From assembly GCA_963814095.1 (NCBI GenBank), contig CAWFBT010000006.1, positions 186,001-250,000 of the forward strand: a stretch of DNA of 64,000 nt. The letters run 5' to 3'. Positions within the stretch are counted from its first letter, which is position 1; each line of letters begins with the position of its first letter. This stretch comes from JACVRW01 sp963814095 (GTDB lineage: Bacteria; Actinomycetota; Thermoleophilia; Solirubrobacterales; Thermoleophilaceae). Shown piece by piece: positions 8,323-16,926 of this stretch. The notes under the pieces are model-generated. The model was not told the DNA's origin. It saw only the letters and a program-made list of their open reading frames with translations, and did not search any database. Both the position numbers and the translations under genes were made by a program.

Positions 8323-10590
8323 TTACGCGGCTTCGACCTCGGCCTTCTCGGAGTCATCGGACCCGCCCGCCTCCGACTCGGCGCGCTCCTCCTCGGCCTC
8401 GCCCTTCGGCGGCTCCTTCGCCCACTCCTCGTCGAAGTCGACGCGCCACTTGCCCTCTTCGTTCTGCTCGAGCTTGAGCTTTGCCCGGAAGGTGCGGCCG
8501 GCGCGGCTGCGGAAGCCGGTGACGGCCTTGGCGGTGCGACCTACCGGCGGGTCGTCGCCGCGCTCGACCGACTGGCGCAGCGACTCGATCAGCTCCTTCG
8601 CGACCGATACGGGCAGCGACTTGCCCGCCTTGCGCTTCCAGATCACGAACCCGCAGCCCGGGTCCTCGCGCGACCAGCACGAGTAGCCCTTGCGGTTCTC
8701 GGTGATCTCGCGGCCGCAGATCGGACAGGGGCCGAGCTTGGCCCGCTCGATCTGGACGCCCTTCAGCTTGTCGAGCTCCTCGACCGTGTCCTTCGTGAAC
8801 TTGGCGATGTCGGCGATGAACGCGTCGTGGCTGTCCTCGCCGCGCTCGATCAGGCCGAGCCGGTTCTCCCAGTTGCCGGTGAGCTCCGCCGAGGTGAGCT
8901 GGTGGCCGTTCAGGAGGCGGATCACCTGGATGCCCTTCTCTGTGGCGACGAGTGAGCGGCCCTCGCGCTCGATGTACTCGCGCCCGATCAGCAGCTCGAT
9001 GATCCCGGCGCGGGTGGCGGGCGTGCCGATCCCGGAGTCCTTCATCGCCTCGCGCAGCTCGGCGTCCTCGATCTCCTTGCCGGCGGTCTCCATGGCGCCG
9101 AGCAGCGACGCGTCGCTGAAGCGCCGCGGCGGCTGGGTCTCCTTGCGCATGAACTCGACCGAGCGCGTCTCGACCGACTCACCCTGCTCGAGCTTCGGCA
9201 GCAGCTGGTCGCCGCCCGAGTCGTCGTCGCCGCGCTCGCCCTCGGCCTCGTCGCCGTAGACGGCGCGCCAGCCGGGCTCGACGAGCCGGCGCCCACTGGT
9301 GCGGAAGATGTTGCTCTCGACGTTCGTCTCGACGCGCGTGCGCTCGAACTTCGCGTCCGGGTGGAAGACCGCGAGGAAGCGCTTGGCGACGAGGTCGTAG
9401 ACCTTCAGCTCGTCCTGGCCCATCCTGCCGAGGTCGTGCTCCGAGCGGGTGGGGATGATCGCGTGGTGGTCCTCGACCTTCTTGTCGTTGACCACGCGAG
9501 CGAGCGGAAGCTTCTCCAGCGAGGTGACGTACTCGGAGCCGCGCCGGTAGGCCGCGTTGTGCCCGACGAGCTCGGCGATCGGCTTGATCTCGGGGATCAT
9601 GTCGCCGGTCAGGAAGCGCGAGTTGGTGCGCGGGTAGGTGAGCGCCTTGTGCTCCTCGTAGAGGCGCTGGGCGGCCGAGAGCGTGCGGCGCGCCGAGAAG
9701 CCGAGCAGCGTGTTCGCGTGGCGCTGCAGCGAGGTCAGGTCGTAGAGGAGCTGGGGCCGCTCGACCTCCTCCTTCTTCTCGAGCTTCGTGATCAGGCCGG
9801 GCTTGCCGGTCGTGGCCTCGACGATCGCCTTCGCCTCGTCCTCTGAAGGCAGCCGCTTGCCGCCCAGGTAGCGGCCCGCGTACAGGCGCTCGCCGCTGGC
9901 GGCGAACTTGGCCTCGACGAGCCAGTAGGGCTCGGGCTTGAAGGCCCGGATCTCCTCCTCGCGGCGCGCGACCAGCGCGAGCGTCGGCGTCTGGACGCGG
10001 CCGAGCGACACCGCGCCGTCGAAGGCCGCCCGCAGGCGGATCGACGCGGCGCGGGTGGCGTTCATGCCCACGAGCCAGTCCGCCTCGGAGCGCGAGCGGG
10101 CCGCCTCCTCGAGCGGCTTCATCTCCTCGCCGGGCCGCAGGTCCTTGAACGCCTCGCCGATCGCGGTCTTCGTCATCGACGACAGCCAGAGCCGCTGGAC
10201 CGGCTTCTTGACCGGAGCGATCTCGTACAGGTAGGCGAAGATCAGCTCGCCCTCGCGGCCGGCGTCGCAGGCGTTGACGACCAGATCGACCTCGTCGTCG
10301 GCCATCCGCCGGTGGATCGCGTAGAGCTGCTTCTTGGCGCGCTCGTCGTTCGGGACGAGCTTGAACTCGTCCGGGATGATCGGCAGGTCGGCGAAGCGCC
10401 ACTTCTTCAGCTTCGGGTCGTAGGCGTCCGGCTCGGCCAGCCCCACGAGGTGCCCGACGGCCCACGTGATCACGTAGTCGTCGCCCTCGAGATAGGTCTT
10501 GTCCTTCGAGTTCTTGAAGGATCCGGGCAGGGCTGAGCCAAGGTCGCGCGCGACCGAAGGCTTCTCGGCTATGACTAGGGTCTTGCCCAC
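8323..10590 (-). CDS. topB: Type IA DNA topoisomerase (topoisomerase III-like)
   Basis: 755 aa from GTG 10588-10590 (VGKTLVIAEKPSVARDL). The TOPRIM domain has AEKPSVA and NACDAGREGELIF; the TopB-like DAGREGE spelling favours topoisomerase III over TopA. The catalytic tyrosine lies in LTYPRTNSRFL near residue 318, and SLGRVQTPTLAL is the conserved type IA motif. A C-terminal zinc-finger domain (CPICGREITENRKGYSCW) is followed by a basic TFRAKLKLE segment and an acidic Glu/Ser/Ala tail. It relaxes or decatenates DNA by single-strand passage. The frame is open far upstream of the GTG, but that part does not look like protein and overlaps the divergent oxidoreductase. Confidence 0.9.
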   Translation of the reverse strand: MGKTLVIAEKPSVARDLGSALPGSFKNSKDKTYLEGDDYVITWAVGHLVGLAEPDAYDPKLKKWRFADLPIIPDEFKLVPNDERAKKQLYAIHRRMADDEVDLVVNACDAGREGELIFAYLYEIAPVKKPVQRLWLSSMTKTAIGEAFKDLRPGEEMKPLEEAARSRSEADWLVGMNATRAASIRLRAAFDGAVSLGRVQTPTLALVARREEEIRAFKPEPYWLVEAKFAASGERLYAGRYLGGKRLPSEDEAKAIVEATTGKPGLITKLEKKEEVERPQLLYDLTSLQRHANTLLGFSARRTLSAAQRLYEEHKALTYPRTNSRFLTGDMIPEIKPIAELVGHNAAYRRGSEYVTSLEKLPLARVVNDKKVEDHHAIIPTRSEHDLGRMGQDELKVYDLVAKRFLAVFHPDAKFERTRVETNVESNIFRTSGRRLVEPGWRAVYGDEAEGERGDDDSGGDQLLPKLEQGESVETRSVEFMRKETQPPRRFSDASLLGAMETAGKEIEDAELREAMKDSGIGTPATRAGIIELLIGREYIEREGRSLVATEKGIQVIRLLNGHQLTSAELTGNWENRLGLIERGEDSHDAFIADIAKFTKDTVEELDKLKGVQIERAKLGPCPICGREITENRKGYSCWSREDPGCGFVIWKRKAGKSLPVSVAKELIESLRQSVERGDDPPVGRTAKAVTGFRSRAGRTFRAKLKLEQNEEGKWRVDFDEEWAKEPPKGEAEEERAESEAGGSDDSEKAEVEAA

Positions 10591-10632
10591 GGGATGGGTA
10601 TCCACGATACGCACATAGGCCGCCACGATGCG

Positions 10633-12018
10633 ATGGGGTGGTGGCTGGAGGAGGCCGGGGATGTCGAATCGCTCCCCCCGCTGAGCACCTCGCTGGACGC
10701 CGACGTCGTCGTGATCGGCGGCGGCTACACCGGCATGTGGACGGCCTGGCACGTGCTCCAGGCGGACCCCTCGGCGCGCGTCGTCCTGCTCGAGAGCGGC
10801 CTCTGCGGCCACGGCCCCAGCGGCCGCAACGGCGGCTTCTGCGAGTCGTTGTGGCTGGCGGCGCACTCGCTCCAAGAGCGCTTCGGCGCCGCGCCTGCGC
10901 GCGCCCTGCTCGACGCCGCAAGCCGCAGCGTGACCCAGATCGGGGAGTGGTGCGAGGAAAACGGCGTCGACACGTGGTTTCGCCAGTCCGGCTACATATG
11001 CGTCTCGACCGCGCCCGCCTTCGACGACGCCGGCCGCGCCTCGGTGCGCGCCGCCGCCGAGCTGGGAGCGCCCGAGGCCGTCCAGGAGCTGAGCGCGGAG
11101 CAGGTGCGGGCGCGCTGCGACTCGCCCGTCTTCCGGGGCGGCGTGTTCGTGCCCGACTTCGCGACGCTGCAGCCTGCACGCCTCGCGCTCGGCCTGCGAG
11201 CGAAGCTGCTCGAGCGCGGCGTGCGGATCTTCGAGCGCTCGCGCGTCTCGGGCCTCGGCGGTGACCGCGGCGGCGTCGTTGCCCGCACGGACGAGGGCGG
11301 CTCGGTGCGGGCTTCCGCGGCGGTGCTGGCGGTCGGGCCGCGCACGCGTGCCGTCGACGGGCTCAGCTCGCGCCTGACCGTCACCTCGTCGCACATCGTG
11401 ATGACCGAGCCGGTGCCTGACGTGCTCGAGGACGTCGGCTGGACCGGCGGGGAGTGCATCACCGACGGGCGCCTGCTGCTGCACTACTTCCGCACGACGC
11501 GGGATGGGCGCATCGTGCTCGGCTGGGGCGGCGGGCGGCTCGCCTGCGGGGCGCGCGTGAATGGCCGGGTAGAGGTCGACCCCGACGTCGCACGCCAGGT
11601 GGCCGCCCATCTCGAGTGGATGTTCCCGGGCGTGCGCGGGCGGCGCGTGACGCACGCTTGGGGCGGCCCGATCGACGTGTCGCCCTCGCACATCCCTCAG
11701 ATCGGCAGCTTCTCCGACGCCCCCGTGCACTACGCATTCGGCTTCACCGGCAACGGCGTCGGCCCCACCCAGCTCGCCGGGCGCACGCTGGCGTCGCTCG
11801 CGCTCGACCGCCGCGACGAGCTCACCCGTCTTCCCATCGTCGGCGCCGACGCGGGTGCGTGGGTGCCGCCGGAGCCGCTCGCCTGGCTCGGGGGCGCGGC
11901 CGTGCGCTCGGCCATCATGCGGGTGGAGGCGGCCAAGGAGCGCGGCGAGCAGCCCGACCCGCTCAGCGCCGCCGCGGCGGCGGCGCCGCGGGCGCTCGGA
12001 ATGCATCTGGCGCGCTGA
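10633..12018 (+). CDS. FAD-dependent oxidoreductase, DAO (DadA/glycine oxidase) family
   Basis: 461 aa. FAD-binding dinucleotide fold near the N-terminus (DVVVIGGGYTGMWTAWHV), the HGPSGRNGGFC loop found in gamma-glutamylputrescine oxidase/DAO-like enzymes, and the C-terminal FGFTGNGVGPTQLAGR FAD-contact motif. It probably oxidises an amine or amino acid, giving hydrogen peroxide or feeding an electron acceptor. ATG 10633 (MGWWLEEAG) is preferred over an in-frame ATG at 10594, which would lie 4 bp from the divergent topB start. No pathway neighbours indicate the substrate. Confidence 0.85.
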   Translation: MGWWLEEAGDVESLPPLSTSLDADVVVIGGGYTGMWTAWHVLQADPSARVVLLESGLCGHGPSGRNGGFCESLWLAAHSLQERFGAAPARALLDAASRSVTQIGEWCEENGVDTWFRQSGYICVSTAPAFDDAGRASVRAAAELGAPEAVQELSAEQVRARCDSPVFRGGVFVPDFATLQPARLALGLRAKLLERGVRIFERSRVSGLGGDRGGVVARTDEGGSVRASAAVLAVGPRTRAVDGLSSRLTVTSSHIVMTEPVPDVLEDVGWTGGECITDGRLLLHYFRTTRDGRIVLGWGGGRLACGARVNGRVEVDPDVARQVAAHLEWMFPGVRGRRVTHAWGGPIDVSPSHIPQIGSFSDAPVHYAFGFTGNGVGPTQLAGRTLASLALDRRDELTRLPIVGADAGAWVPPEPLAWLGGAAVRSAIMRVEAAKERGEQPDPLSAAAAAAPRALGMHLAR

Positions 12019-12126
12019 CCGTAATTCGCCGCGGACCCGCGGGTTGGAGGGTCGATGGCGATCGCAATCCAGCCGTACGGGGCGTCCCTCCTGGATTCCG
12101 GGCGAACCCGTAGTACCTTCAACAGA

Positions 12127-13692
12127 ATGGCCGCGGCGGAGGAGAGCTCCGCAGACGAAGCGAGACTGGCTCAGCGCGCCGTGGCGGGTGACGGCGACGC
12201 GTTCGCGACGCTCTACACCCGTTACGAGAAGCGCGCCTACAACCTCTGCCTGCGCATCCTCGGCTCCGAGGACGACGCCGCCGATGCCACGCAGGAGGCG
12301 TTCGTCAACGTGCTCAAGCGGCTGCCGAAGCTCGAGGGCCGCGAGCTCGCCTTCGGCTCCTACCTGTTCACCTCGGCGCGGCATGCCTGCTACGACCTGA
12401 TCGAGCGCCGCAAGCGCGCCGAGCCGAGCGACGAGATCGCCGACGGCGCCGTGCCGGTGGGCGGCGGCGTCGGGGGCGGCGGCATCGGCTTCGATCCGGG
12501 CGACCCGCACGAGGATCCCGAGCGCAACGTCCTGCTCGCGGCGCGCCAAGACGAGATCCGTAACGCGAACGCCAAGCTGCCCGCGCGCCAGCGCGAGGTG
12601 CTGGTCCTGCGTGAGCTCGAGGACCTCTCCTACGACGAGATCGCCGAGCTCATGGAGATGAACCGCAACTCCGTGGCGCAGCTGATCTCGCGGGCGCGCA
12701 TCAGCCTGCGCGACGCGCTGCGCGGCACGGCATTGGCGTCCGTGGCCGCCTCGTCGGCAGACTGCGAGCACTCGCTCGCTCTGCTGGCGGCGCGCCAAGA
12801 CGGCCAGCCGGCAGGCGACGACGGCTGGCTGGACGAGCACATGCAGGCGTGCGACACCTGCCCGCTCGCGCGCGACGCGATGGAGGAGGCCGGGATCTCG
12901 TACCGCGCCTGGCTGCCTGTGGCTGCCGGCCCGCTCCTCTTCCGCGAGACGGTCGCGAACGCCGCCGAGGCCGTCGGGGCCGACTGGAGCGACGTGATCG
13001 CCCGCCACGAGGCGCGCATGGGGGCGCCGCAGGGGCTGCGCGCCCGGCTCAGGGCAGCCGCCGGGGGCGGCGCCGCGGGCGGGTCGCAACCGGGCAGCGC
13101 ACAGGCCGCGCTCGGCCGGCACCGCAAGCGCGACCTCGTCCTCGTCGCAGGGCTGGCGCTCGTGCTCCTGCTTGTCGGCTTCGCGGCCGGGCTCGGCGAC
13201 GGCAGCAAGGTCGAGGACCCGGTGCCGGTGGCAGACGAGGGAGTGCCCGCCGAGACGAGCGAGGAGCCGGCGCCGGAGCCGAAGAAGGAGAAGCCCAAGG
13301 AGAAGCCTGCCAAGAAGAAGGCCGGCGGCCCGCAGGGCGTCCCGGCCGCGCCGACGGACGAGCCCCAGCCTGCCGGCGATCCCGAGCCGGCCGCGGACAA
13401 CACGCCCTCCACACCCGCCGCCGGCGGCGGTGGCGGCACGAAGCGCGGCAGCCAGGATGACGCCGCCCGCGAGCAGGGCGGGGGCGGCGGCGGGGGCGAG
13501 CGCCTCGATGGCAGCGACCCGCCGGTGGTTACAGACCCGCCACCGGAGCCGCCTCAGCCCGACCCGGAGCCCGAGCCGCCCGTGATCATCGACCCGCCGC
13601 CCGAGGAGCCGCCCCCCAGCAACTGCATCCCCGGAGTGAACTGCCCGCGCGTGCCCGGCGGCCCGCCGAACGGCCCGCCGACGCGACCCTGA
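12127..13692 (+). CDS. ECF sigma factor fused to zf-HC2-like domain, TM helix and Pro-rich tail
   Basis: 521 aa from ATG 12127, far longer than a normal ECF sigma factor. Region 2 is LYTRYEKRAYNLCLRILG to DATQEAFVNVLKRL, and region 4 is LPARQREVLVLRELE to NRNSVAQLISRARISL. Near residue 239 comes HMQACDTC, the HxxxCxxC zinc signature of ZAS anti-sigma domains, then a transmembrane helix (about residues 334-357, LVLVAGLALVLLLVGFAAG). The tail of about 160 residues is rich in Pro, Glu and Gly and should lie outside the cell. Fusion of sigma factor, anti-sigma-like module and membrane anchor is known for some actinobacterial ECF groups; here it suggests a membrane-tethered sigma factor released by a surface signal. 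The gene abuts the convergent GGDEF-EAL gene. Confidence 0.85.
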   Translation: MAAAEESSADEARLAQRAVAGDGDAFATLYTRYEKRAYNLCLRILGSEDDAADATQEAFVNVLKRLPKLEGRELAFGSYLFTSARHACYDLIERRKRAEPSDEIADGAVPVGGGVGGGGIGFDPGDPHEDPERNVLLAARQDEIRNANAKLPARQREVLVLRELEDLSYDEIAELMEMNRNSVAQLISRARISLRDALRGTALASVAASSADCEHSLALLAARQDGQPAGDDGWLDEHMQACDTCPLARDAMEEAGISYRAWLPVAAGPLLFRETVANAAEAVGADWSDVIARHEARMGAPQGLRARLRAAAGGGAAGGSQPGSAQAALGRHRKRDLVLVAGLALVLLLVGFAAGLGDGSKVEDPVPVADEGVPAETSEEPAPEPKKEKPKEKPAKKKAGGPQGVPAAPTDEPQPAGDPEPAADNTPSTPAAGGGGGTKRGSQDDAAREQGGGGGGGERLDGSDPPVVTDPPPEPPQPDPEPEPPVIIDPPPEEPPPSNCIPGVNCPRVPGGPPNGPPTRP

Positions 13693-15666
13693 TCAGACGG
13701 GCTCGGCGCGGCGCCCGCCGAGCGCCTGGGCGCGCTCGTGCAGCCAGGCCGCAACCTCGTCCGGCGGCAGCGGGCGCAGCAGATGGAAGCCCTGCGCGCC
13801 GTCGCAGCCGAGCGTACGTAGCTCGCGCAGCTGCTCCTCGGTCTCGACCCCCTCGGCCACGACCTCGAGCCCGAGGTGGTGGCCGAGGTCGATCGTCGAC
13901 CGCACGATCGCCGCGCCGGGGCCGTCGCCGCCCATGTCCATCACGAAGCTGCGGTCGATCTTGAGCTCCTGGATCGGCAGCTCGACGAGCCGGCCGAGCG
14001 ACGAGTAGCCGGTCCCGAAGTCGTCGACCGAGATGCGTACGCCGAGCGCGCAGAGGCGCTCGATCACATCCATGGCCGTCACGACGTCGGCGATCAGGCC
14101 GCGCTCCGTCAGCTCGAGCTGGAGTTGCTCGCCCGGCATGCCCCAGCGCTCGAGCAGCGACTCGACCTCGGCCGGGAAGCGCGGGTCCAGCAGGCTGCGC
14201 TCGCTCACGTTCACCGCGACCGGCACGTCGAGCCCTTCGAGGGCCCACTCGCGGGACTGCCTGAGCGCTGCGCTGATCACGTAGGTGGTGAGCGGCATGA
14301 TCAGGCCGGTCTGCTCCGCCAGCGGCAGGAACTCCATCGGCGGGATCAGGCCCAGCTCGGGGTGCTGCCAGCGGATCAGCGCCTCCGCCCCCGACACCTC
14401 GCCGCGCCGGAGGTCGACCTTCGGCTGGTAGAAGAGCACGAGCTCCTCCTCCGCGAGCGCCCTGCGCAGCTCGCCGAGCCGCGTCACGCGGTCGGGGCCG
14501 CGCCGGTCGCGCTCGGGCATGTAGAGCTCGAAGTGCGTGCCGGAGCGCTTGGCCGCGTACATGGCGATGTCCGCGGCCTGCAGCAGCGCCTCGGCATCTT
14601 GGCCGTGCTCGGGGAAGATCGCGATTCCCACGCTCGCCTCGACGAGCAGCGGCACGCCGCCGAGCACGAACTCGTCGTGCAGGACGTCCTTGACGCGACC
14701 TGCGACCTCGATCGCGCCGGGCGCGCCGGGTACGTCGGCGAGCAGCAGCGCGAACTCGTCGCCGCCGAGCCGCGCGAGCAGGTCGCCGTGGCGCACCGTC
14801 GTCCCCAGCCGCGCCGCGACGTCGCGCAGCAGCCGGTCGCCGTGGCCGTGTCCGAGCGCGTCGTTGACCTCCTTGAAGCGGTCGAGATCGAGCATCAGCA
14901 GGGCGAAGCTGCGATTGACCGCCGAGGCGCTCTCGATCTCATGCTCGAGCCGGCGCAGCAGCTGGCGGCGGTTGGCGACGCCGGTGAGGTCGTCGTGGAG
15001 CGCCTGATGGTGGCTCGTCTCGGCGTGCCGGCGGAGCTTGCGCGAGGCGCGCGCGACGATCGGGAAGAGCACGAGGTAGAGCAGCGCGAGCCCGGCGATC
15101 AGGACTGGATACAGCCTGCGCGAGTCCTTCTCGATCTGCGCCGCGATCGGCGCATACGGCATGTAGACCTCGAAGACGCCGGTCGGATCGCGGTCGCCGA
15201 TCAGATGCAGCGGGACGTAGACCTCGTAGACGCGGCCCATTGCGGCGGGGGCGTCGTGCGCGCCCTCGAAGGCGGCCTGCGTGTGCCCCTCGAGCGCCAG
15301 CTGCACCTCCTCGTTGAAGTCGGTGCGCCCGATCTCACGGCGGTCGAAGGAGTAGACGATGCGGCCCTTCGGGTCGTAGATCTTCGCCGTCTGGATCCTG
15401 CCTCGCAGCACGAGCGTCTCGATGCGCCGGTCGATCGCGTTCAGCTTCCGATTGCCGAGCCCGCGCTCGACATCGCGCCCCGTCACGTGCTGATCGGCGA
15501 TGTCATTGGCGATGCTCTGCGCCGTGACCCGCGAGTCCGCGGCGGCCCGATCGTGGATCTGATCGCGCATGACGAGCACGAGCGCCCCGCCCAGAACGGC
15601 CACACACAGCAGGCTGAGGATGCTGAACTGCGTCAGCAGACTGAGGTGGGGCACGCGATTGCGCAT
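13693..15666 (-). CDS. GGDEF-EAL cyclic-di-GMP protein with periplasmic sensor
   Basis: About 657 aa from ATG 15664-15666; an in-frame start at 15711 would lie inside a hairpin. N-terminal transmembrane helix (SILSLLCVAVLGGALVLV), an extracytoplasmic region of about 170 residues, a second helix (VLIAGLALLYLVLFPIV), then GGDEF and EAL domains. The cyclase motif is intact (RLGGDEFALL), with an RHGD I-site five residues before it. The EAL domain keeps EALIRW, NVSERSL, ELTERG, DDFGTGYSS, KIDRSF and EGVETEEQ, so phosphodiesterase activity is also predicted. It would set c-di-GMP levels in response to an external cue. The operon partner, if any, is unclear. Confidence 0.93.
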   Translation of the reverse strand: MRNRVPHLSLLTQFSILSLLCVAVLGGALVLVMRDQIHDRAAADSRVTAQSIANDIADQHVTGRDVERGLGNRKLNAIDRRIETLVLRGRIQTAKIYDPKGRIVYSFDRREIGRTDFNEEVQLALEGHTQAAFEGAHDAPAAMGRVYEVYVPLHLIGDRDPTGVFEVYMPYAPIAAQIEKDSRRLYPVLIAGLALLYLVLFPIVARASRKLRRHAETSHHQALHDDLTGVANRRQLLRRLEHEIESASAVNRSFALLMLDLDRFKEVNDALGHGHGDRLLRDVAARLGTTVRHGDLLARLGGDEFALLLADVPGAPGAIEVAGRVKDVLHDEFVLGGVPLLVEASVGIAIFPEHGQDAEALLQAADIAMYAAKRSGTHFELYMPERDRRGPDRVTRLGELRRALAEEELVLFYQPKVDLRRGEVSGAEALIRWQHPELGLIPPMEFLPLAEQTGLIMPLTTYVISAALRQSREWALEGLDVPVAVNVSERSLLDPRFPAEVESLLERWGMPGEQLQLELTERGLIADVVTAMDVIERLCALGVRISVDDFGTGYSSLGRLVELPIQELKIDRSFVMDMGGDGPGAAIVRSTIDLGHHLGLEVVAEGVETEEQLRELRTLGCDGAQGFHLLRPLPPDEVAAWLHERAQALGGRRAEPV

Positions 15667-15703
15667 TCCCACGCGTGATCGGCGTACCTGAGGCTCAACT
15701 GAA

Positions 15704-15720
15704 TACCCCAAAAAGGGGTA
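15704..15720 (-). terminator. Short hairpin TACCCC-A5-GGGGTA
   Basis: Perfect six-base arms around five A residues (U-loop in the minus-strand RNA), starting 7 nt past the stop of the zinc-ribbon gene. It lies just upstream of the GGDEF-EAL start, so it may be a weak terminator/attenuator or a protein-binding site. Confidence 0.4.
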
Positions 15721-15726
15721 CTCAGG

Positions 15727-15930
15727 TCACCTACCTAGGATGCGCCGGAGGAATCCCTCCCGGCGGGAACCCTCCCCCGGCTCTGCGGTCCCCTCGCGCG
15801 CGGCCTCGGAAGCCCGGCCGGAGTGAATGTCGTAGACGACGTCGCCGCCGCAGTGCGGGCAGTCGCCAGCGCCGATAACCACGGGGCTATCGACCCGTCT
15901 TTCGCAGGATGTGCAGCGGAATGTCGGCAT
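15727..15930 (-). CDS. Small zinc-ribbon protein
   Basis: 67 aa from the ATG of MPTFRCTSCERR; a longer in-frame start at 15957 adds nine residues of unlikely sequence. Two CxxC pairs (CTSC and CPHC, 18 residues apart) form a classical zinc ribbon, followed by a hydrophilic Ala/Glu tail and a basic end (FLRRILGR). Function unknown; such single-ribbon proteins are common in actinobacteria. It is transcribed toward the GGDEF-EAL gene with a small hairpin between. Confidence 0.7.
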   Translation of the reverse strand: MPTFRCTSCERRVDSPVVIGAGDCPHCGGDVVYDIHSGRASEAAREGTAEPGEGSRREGFLRRILGR

Positions 15931-15993
15931 GAATCCCTCGGGCGGCCGCGCGGCCACCTCCCCTCAGCCAAACATGCCCCGTCGCGCGGCGCT

Positions 15994-16893
15994 CTAACCG
16001 ACCGTGTAGTAGTTGGCGCGCGGATCGAACGTGCGCCCGCGGTCGCTGCCCTTGCAGCCCTGCCGGCGGCGCCTCTCGTTGTAAGGCAGTCGCACGATCG
16101 TCTGTGCCTCGTTGTTGTCCTCGTTGGATTCGAAGATCCCGTTCTCGGGATCGGCGATGTGAACGTAGGCAAAGCAGCCGCGCAGGCCGGTCACGTCGAT
16201 CCACTGCTCGGGGTAGGCGGGCGGGTAGATGTCGGCCCAGCCCGGCGAGGTTCCGAGCGTCACGCCCTCGGCCCTGCTGTTGTTGCTGCAGGAGGGATAG
16301 ACGGGACGGCGCGGCGAGTGCGCGAGCCTGGGACGTGTGCGCGTTAGGTCACGCAGGCAGTACGACACCTTCGGCCCGGTGCGCAGGCGCACGGTGCGAC
16401 GGCCGCGCGAATCGACTCGCCAGAGCTCGAAGCGAGCGGCGTCGTGGAACTTCCACCAGTAGCGCTGCTGATGTGCGAACTTGAACTGAAGGCGGGCGTC
16501 CGTGTCGACCGAGAGCACCCCGCCGCCAACGGTGTGGATGCGCTGATACGCGTGCATCGTGCGCCGCGTCGCCCGCTCGCCGCGGAGCTCGGCGGGCCCG
16601 CGCCCGACGCTGTCGATCACGTTGCCGGCGCGCAGCACCGTGCTACCCGCCTTGGTGAGCCTGTCGGTGTAGAGCCCGTAAGGGCGACGCATGACGAGGT
16701 CGGGGCAACGCAGCCGGGCCGCGTCAGGACCGATGCAGGGGTTCGGATCGACCTGCGCGCGGTCGGGCGCCGTGCCGCGCGGCGGCGACGGCAGCGAAGG
16801 CACCTGTCCCCCCGCCGGAAGGGCGAGGAGGCCCAGGACCACCGCCGCTCCAAGGGGGAGCAGAACTGTTCGCACGACACGCACCCGGACCAT
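15994..16893 (-). CDS. Secreted lysyl-oxidase-like protein
   Basis: 299 aa with a signal peptide (VVRTVLLPLGAAVVLGLLALPAGG). The C-terminal half resembles the lysyl oxidase domain family: ARFELWRVDS, KVSYCLRDLT, YPSCSNNS, GTSPGWADIYPPAYPEQWIDV and DPENGIFESNEDNN all have counterparts in bacterial and animal members. The copper-binding His-x-His-x-His segment preceding FELW is poorly kept (FAHQQRYWWKFHDAARF has only two histidines), so oxidase activity is doubtful. It could act on or bind extracellular protein amines. The N-terminal third (LRCPDLVMRRPYGLY) is also seen in bacterial members. Confidence 0.78.
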   Translation of the reverse strand: MVRVRVVRTVLLPLGAAVVLGLLALPAGGQVPSLPSPPRGTAPDRAQVDPNPCIGPDAARLRCPDLVMRRPYGLYTDRLTKAGSTVLRAGNVIDSVGRGPAELRGERATRRTMHAYQRIHTVGGGVLSVDTDARLQFKFAHQQRYWWKFHDAARFELWRVDSRGRRTVRLRTGPKVSYCLRDLTRTRPRLAHSPRRPVYPSCSNNSRAEGVTLGTSPGWADIYPPAYPEQWIDVTGLRGCFAYVHIADPENGIFESNEDNNEAQTIVRLPYNERRRRQGCKGSDRGRTFDPRANYYTVG

Positions 16894-16926
16894 TTGTAGC
16901 GCGTGAGGGCGACCGGTCTTGCAATT

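Noticed and set aside
10591..13122. In-frame upstream extension of topB by more than 800 codons
   Set aside because: It runs antisense to the DAO oxidoreductase and the sigma factor, has no domain character, and the conserved TOPRIM start VGKTLVIAEKP fits the GTG at 10590.
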